A stretch of 64,000 bases of DNA. It comes from Ruminococcus flavefaciens (GTDB lineage Bacteria; Bacillota; Clostridia; Oscillospirales; Ruminococcaceae). The translations under genes were made by a program, and so were the position numbers. The notes under the pieces were generated by a model that worked only from the letters and a program-made list of their open reading frames with translations, ran no database searches and had not been told where the DNA came from. The stretch is taken from assembly GCA_902760805.1 (NCBI GenBank), contig CACWHY010000001.1, positions 186,001 through 250,000 of the forward strand. Direction: 5' to 3'. This document shows, one piece after another, positions 62,111 to 64,000 of the stretch; position 1 is the first letter of the stretch, and each line of letters opens with the position of its first letter.

Positions 62111-64000
62111 ATGAGTAAGTCAAAGAAAAAAAGACCGGCAGCAAAACCGGCTGAGGATAAAAAGGAGCTTAAAGCTCCTGTGGAAGAGGCTCCCGTGGAG
62201 GAGGCTCCGGCTGTGGAAGCCGAGGAGGCAGAAGCTCCTCAGGAGAGCGATGCAGCACAGGTCATCGAACAGGACAGCGCACCTGCTGTGGAGACTGCCG
62301 GCGGAGAAGCCGCTGCTGTTGCAGAGGAGCCAAAGCCCCCTCTGAAGCAGTTCCTGGGAAAGGCCAAAAAGTTCCTGGATGACATCGGTATCCCGGATAT
62401 GCTGCTGGTGAGATTTGTGGCAGTATATTTCCTGTTTTCCGGATTTCTTATCTCTGCGATGCGAGAGAACTACGCCGCTGTAGACCGCTGGCAGGACTTC
62501 ATCAAGGAGTCCAACCGCTCAAAATACATCATGCTTGGACTTGTGGCGTTCATTCTGCTAACTATCATCCACGACCTTCTGCCGAAGCGCTACCGGATCG
62601 TGGATCAAAGCGCAGCCATTGCATCGATCATTTTCTTCGACATAGAAGCCTTATGGAGGATCAGCAGGTCCTATGCTGCCATTTCCTTCATACTGGTATC
62701 ACTGGTGTTCATCTACTACTGCCTGGGCAAGCTCCCCTCAAGGAAGCTGTATAACAAGGTGCCATGGTGGATAAGCGGTCTGGTGGTCTTGATCGCAGCC
62801 GGACTGGTATGCTTCTTCGTAGCTCTGACCACTGTCTATAAGCACAAGACCTTTGGCACAGCCTGCCACGACTTCGGACTTTTTGTTCAGATGTATCATT
62901 CACTGGCCGAAAACTTTACCGCAGTTACTACCAGTGAGCGTGACTACACGATCTCTCACTTCCTGGTACACGCCTCTTACATTTTCTATGCACTTGTACC
63001 TGTGTACAAGCTCTTCCCTTACGCAGAAACTCTCCTGATCTGTCAGGCTATCCTTGCAATGGGCGGAGTGATCCCGCTGTTCCTCATAGCTAAGCGCCAT
63101 AATTTCAAGGGCATCTCACTGCTCTTCATGGGACTGGCATATGTATTCTGCGTTTGTCTTATCTCACCCTGCTATTATGAGTTCCATGAGAACGCCTTCC
63201 TTCCCACGCTGCTCATGTGGCTGCTGTGGGCAGTTGACGGCAAAAAGATCATCCCGTTCTATGTTTTCTCCGTGCTTGTCTGCATCGTCAAGGAGGACGC
63301 ACCTCTTTATGTTGTCTGCATAGCGATGTTCATGTTCTTCCGTGACAAGGGCTCTATCAAGCGGCTGCACGGTATCATCATGGCAGCTCTTGCCGGAGCT
63401 TACATGGTGCTGATCACCAACTATCTTACCGAGCACGGCGATGGTCAGATGATGACCTCAACTCGCTTCGGCAACCTTATGATCGACCCCAACGGCGGCT
63501 TGGCCGAGGTCATCAAGAACTCCCTCTCTGATCCGGCATATTTCTTCACACTCTTTATTCAGGAGCACTCTCTTGAGTTTTTCATTCAGGTAATGCTGCC
63601 CATGCTGTTCCTGCCCTTCTTCACAAAGAAGATCCACCGCTTCCTTCTCATGCTGCCATTCGTCATCATGAACATGGTCATCGGCGCAGGCTACGGCTAC
63701 GCTTGCAATATCGGCTTCCAGTACATCTTCGGACCCGCCTGCCTGCTGCTGTATATGTGCATCATCAACCTTGAGGACCTGAGCGCTGCCAAGAAGCACG
63801 ATCTGCCGATCCTTATGGGTACAGCTGCTATCATTCTGACTATCGGAACTCAGACCCAGAGCCTCACATCCTATGAGAACTATAAGACCGAGGAGGAGAG
63901 CGGCTCTAAGTATTTCTCCACACTTGAGGCCATGATCCAGACTGTTCCCAAGGACGCAAGTCTCGCTATCGACACCTGGCTGCTGCCTCACGCTGCAAAC
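62111..64000 (+). CDS. DUF2079 family polytopic membrane protein (incomplete)
   Basis: An open frame starting ATG 62111 (ribosome-binding site GGAGGTC) runs off the right edge after 630 codons. The first about 85 residues are a Lys/Glu/Ala/Pro-rich cytoplasmic tail (EEAPVEEAPAVEAEEAEAP). Then come many membrane helices and the DUF2079 core: DFGLFVQMYHSL, SHFLVHASYIFYALVPVYKLFP, YYEFHENAFLPTLLMWLLW and VCIVKEDAPLYVVCI. DUF2079 proteins are GT-C-like predicted membrane glycosyltransferases of unknown role (family knowledge). Confidence 0.85.
   Translation, partial: MSKSKKKRPAAKPAEDKKELKAPVEEAPVEEAPAVEAEEAEAPQESDAAQVIEQDSAPAVETAGGEAAAVAEEPKPPLKQFLGKAKKFLDDIGIPDMLLVRFVAVYFLFSGFLISAMRENYAAVDRWQDFIKESNRSKYIMLGLVAFILLTIIHDLLPKRYRIVDQSAAIASIIFFDIEALWRISRSYAAISFILVSLVFIYYCLGKLPSRKLYNKVPWWISGLVVLIAAGLVCFFVALTTVYKHKTFGTACHDFGLFVQMYHSLAENFTAVTTSERDYTISHFLVHASYIFYALVPVYKLFPYAETLLICQAILAMGGVIPLFLIAKRHNFKGISLLFMGLAYVFCVCLISPCYYEFHENAFLPTLLMWLLWAVDGKKIIPFYVFSVLVCIVKEDAPLYVVCIAMFMFFRDKGSIKRLHGIIMAALAGAYMVLITNYLTEHGDGQMMTSTRFGNLMIDPNGGLAEVIKNSLSDPAYFFTLFIQEHSLEFFIQVMLPMLFLPFFTKKIHRFLLMLPFVIMNMVIGAGYGYACNIGFQYIFGPACLLLYMCIINLEDLSAAKKHDLPILMGTAAIILTIGTQTQSLTSYENYKTEEESGSKYFSTLEAMIQTVPKDASLAIDTWLLPHAAN

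Overview
The window reads as a chromosomal segment of an anaerobic, Gram-positive Clostridia bacterium, most likely of the Ruminococcus/Oscillospiraceae type (inference). The reasons are moderately GC-rich coding DNA, a secreted GH53 galactanase with a type I dockerin (cellulosome style), a pyruvate formate-lyase system, AddAB recombination, ClpC/ClpP/ClpX proteases, LTA-synthase-like and GH25 cell-envelope proteins, meso-diaminopimelate dehydrogenase, and sigma-A-type promoters with nearly invariant 17-bp spacers. No tRNA, rRNA, CRISPR array, insertion sequence or prophage was seen. Most of the segment is dense housekeeping DNA.

Layout. 1-4.0 kb (+): a partial membrane protein, asnA, a Nudix hydrolase and the dockerin-bearing galactanase. 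4.0-15.6 kb (-): hflX, hslO, a methyltransferase and two related lipoproteins; secA with its own promoter; then a queA / PAS protein / tgt / HAD phosphatase / unknown-gene operon. 15.6-22.1 kb (+): a lysine riboswitch followed by asd-dapA-dapB, a coupled small membrane protein, ddh, a lipoprotein and a helical protein. 22.1-26.3 kb (-): a pyruvate formate-lyase locus in which the catalytic core and the glycyl-radical domain are separate genes with a 67-codon gene between them, then an AI-2E family exporter. 26.4-38.3 kb: a PAS/GGDEF/GAF protein with a degenerate GGDEF motif, a pseudouridine synthase, a two-domain GH25 protein and addBA. 38.3-45.2 kb (-): HtrA protease, a thioesterase, an LTA-synthase-like sulfatase, an HD phosphohydrolase, a membrane protein, a PstS-like binding protein and a short-chain dehydrogenase. 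45.3-64 kb (+): a DUF896 protein, cdd, GNAT, a radical SAM pair, a methyltransferase, rplS with a structured leader, two signal peptidases, rbgA, rnhB, yraN, thrC, a phosphoesterase, tig-clpP-clpX, a 43-codon Cys-rich membrane peptide (- strand), a ClpC-type unfoldase and a truncated DUF2079 membrane protein.

How the genes work together. The asd-dapA-dapB-ddh set gives a short dehydrogenase route from aspartate semialdehyde to meso-diaminopimelate, under a lysine riboswitch. tig, clpP, clpX and clpC form a protein quality-control block, with hslO and htrA elsewhere. queA and tgt serve tRNA queuosine. rplS, two lepB genes, rbgA, rnhB and yraN make the conserved ribosome/secretion/replication cluster.

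The most unusual locus is the split pyruvate formate-lyase. The 706-residue core keeps the tandem catalytic cysteines but ends before the glycyl-radical segment. That segment is supplied by a 79-residue protein encoded two genes downstream, and the intervening 67-residue protein shares the segment's leading helix but has a cysteine cluster in place of the radical glycine loop.
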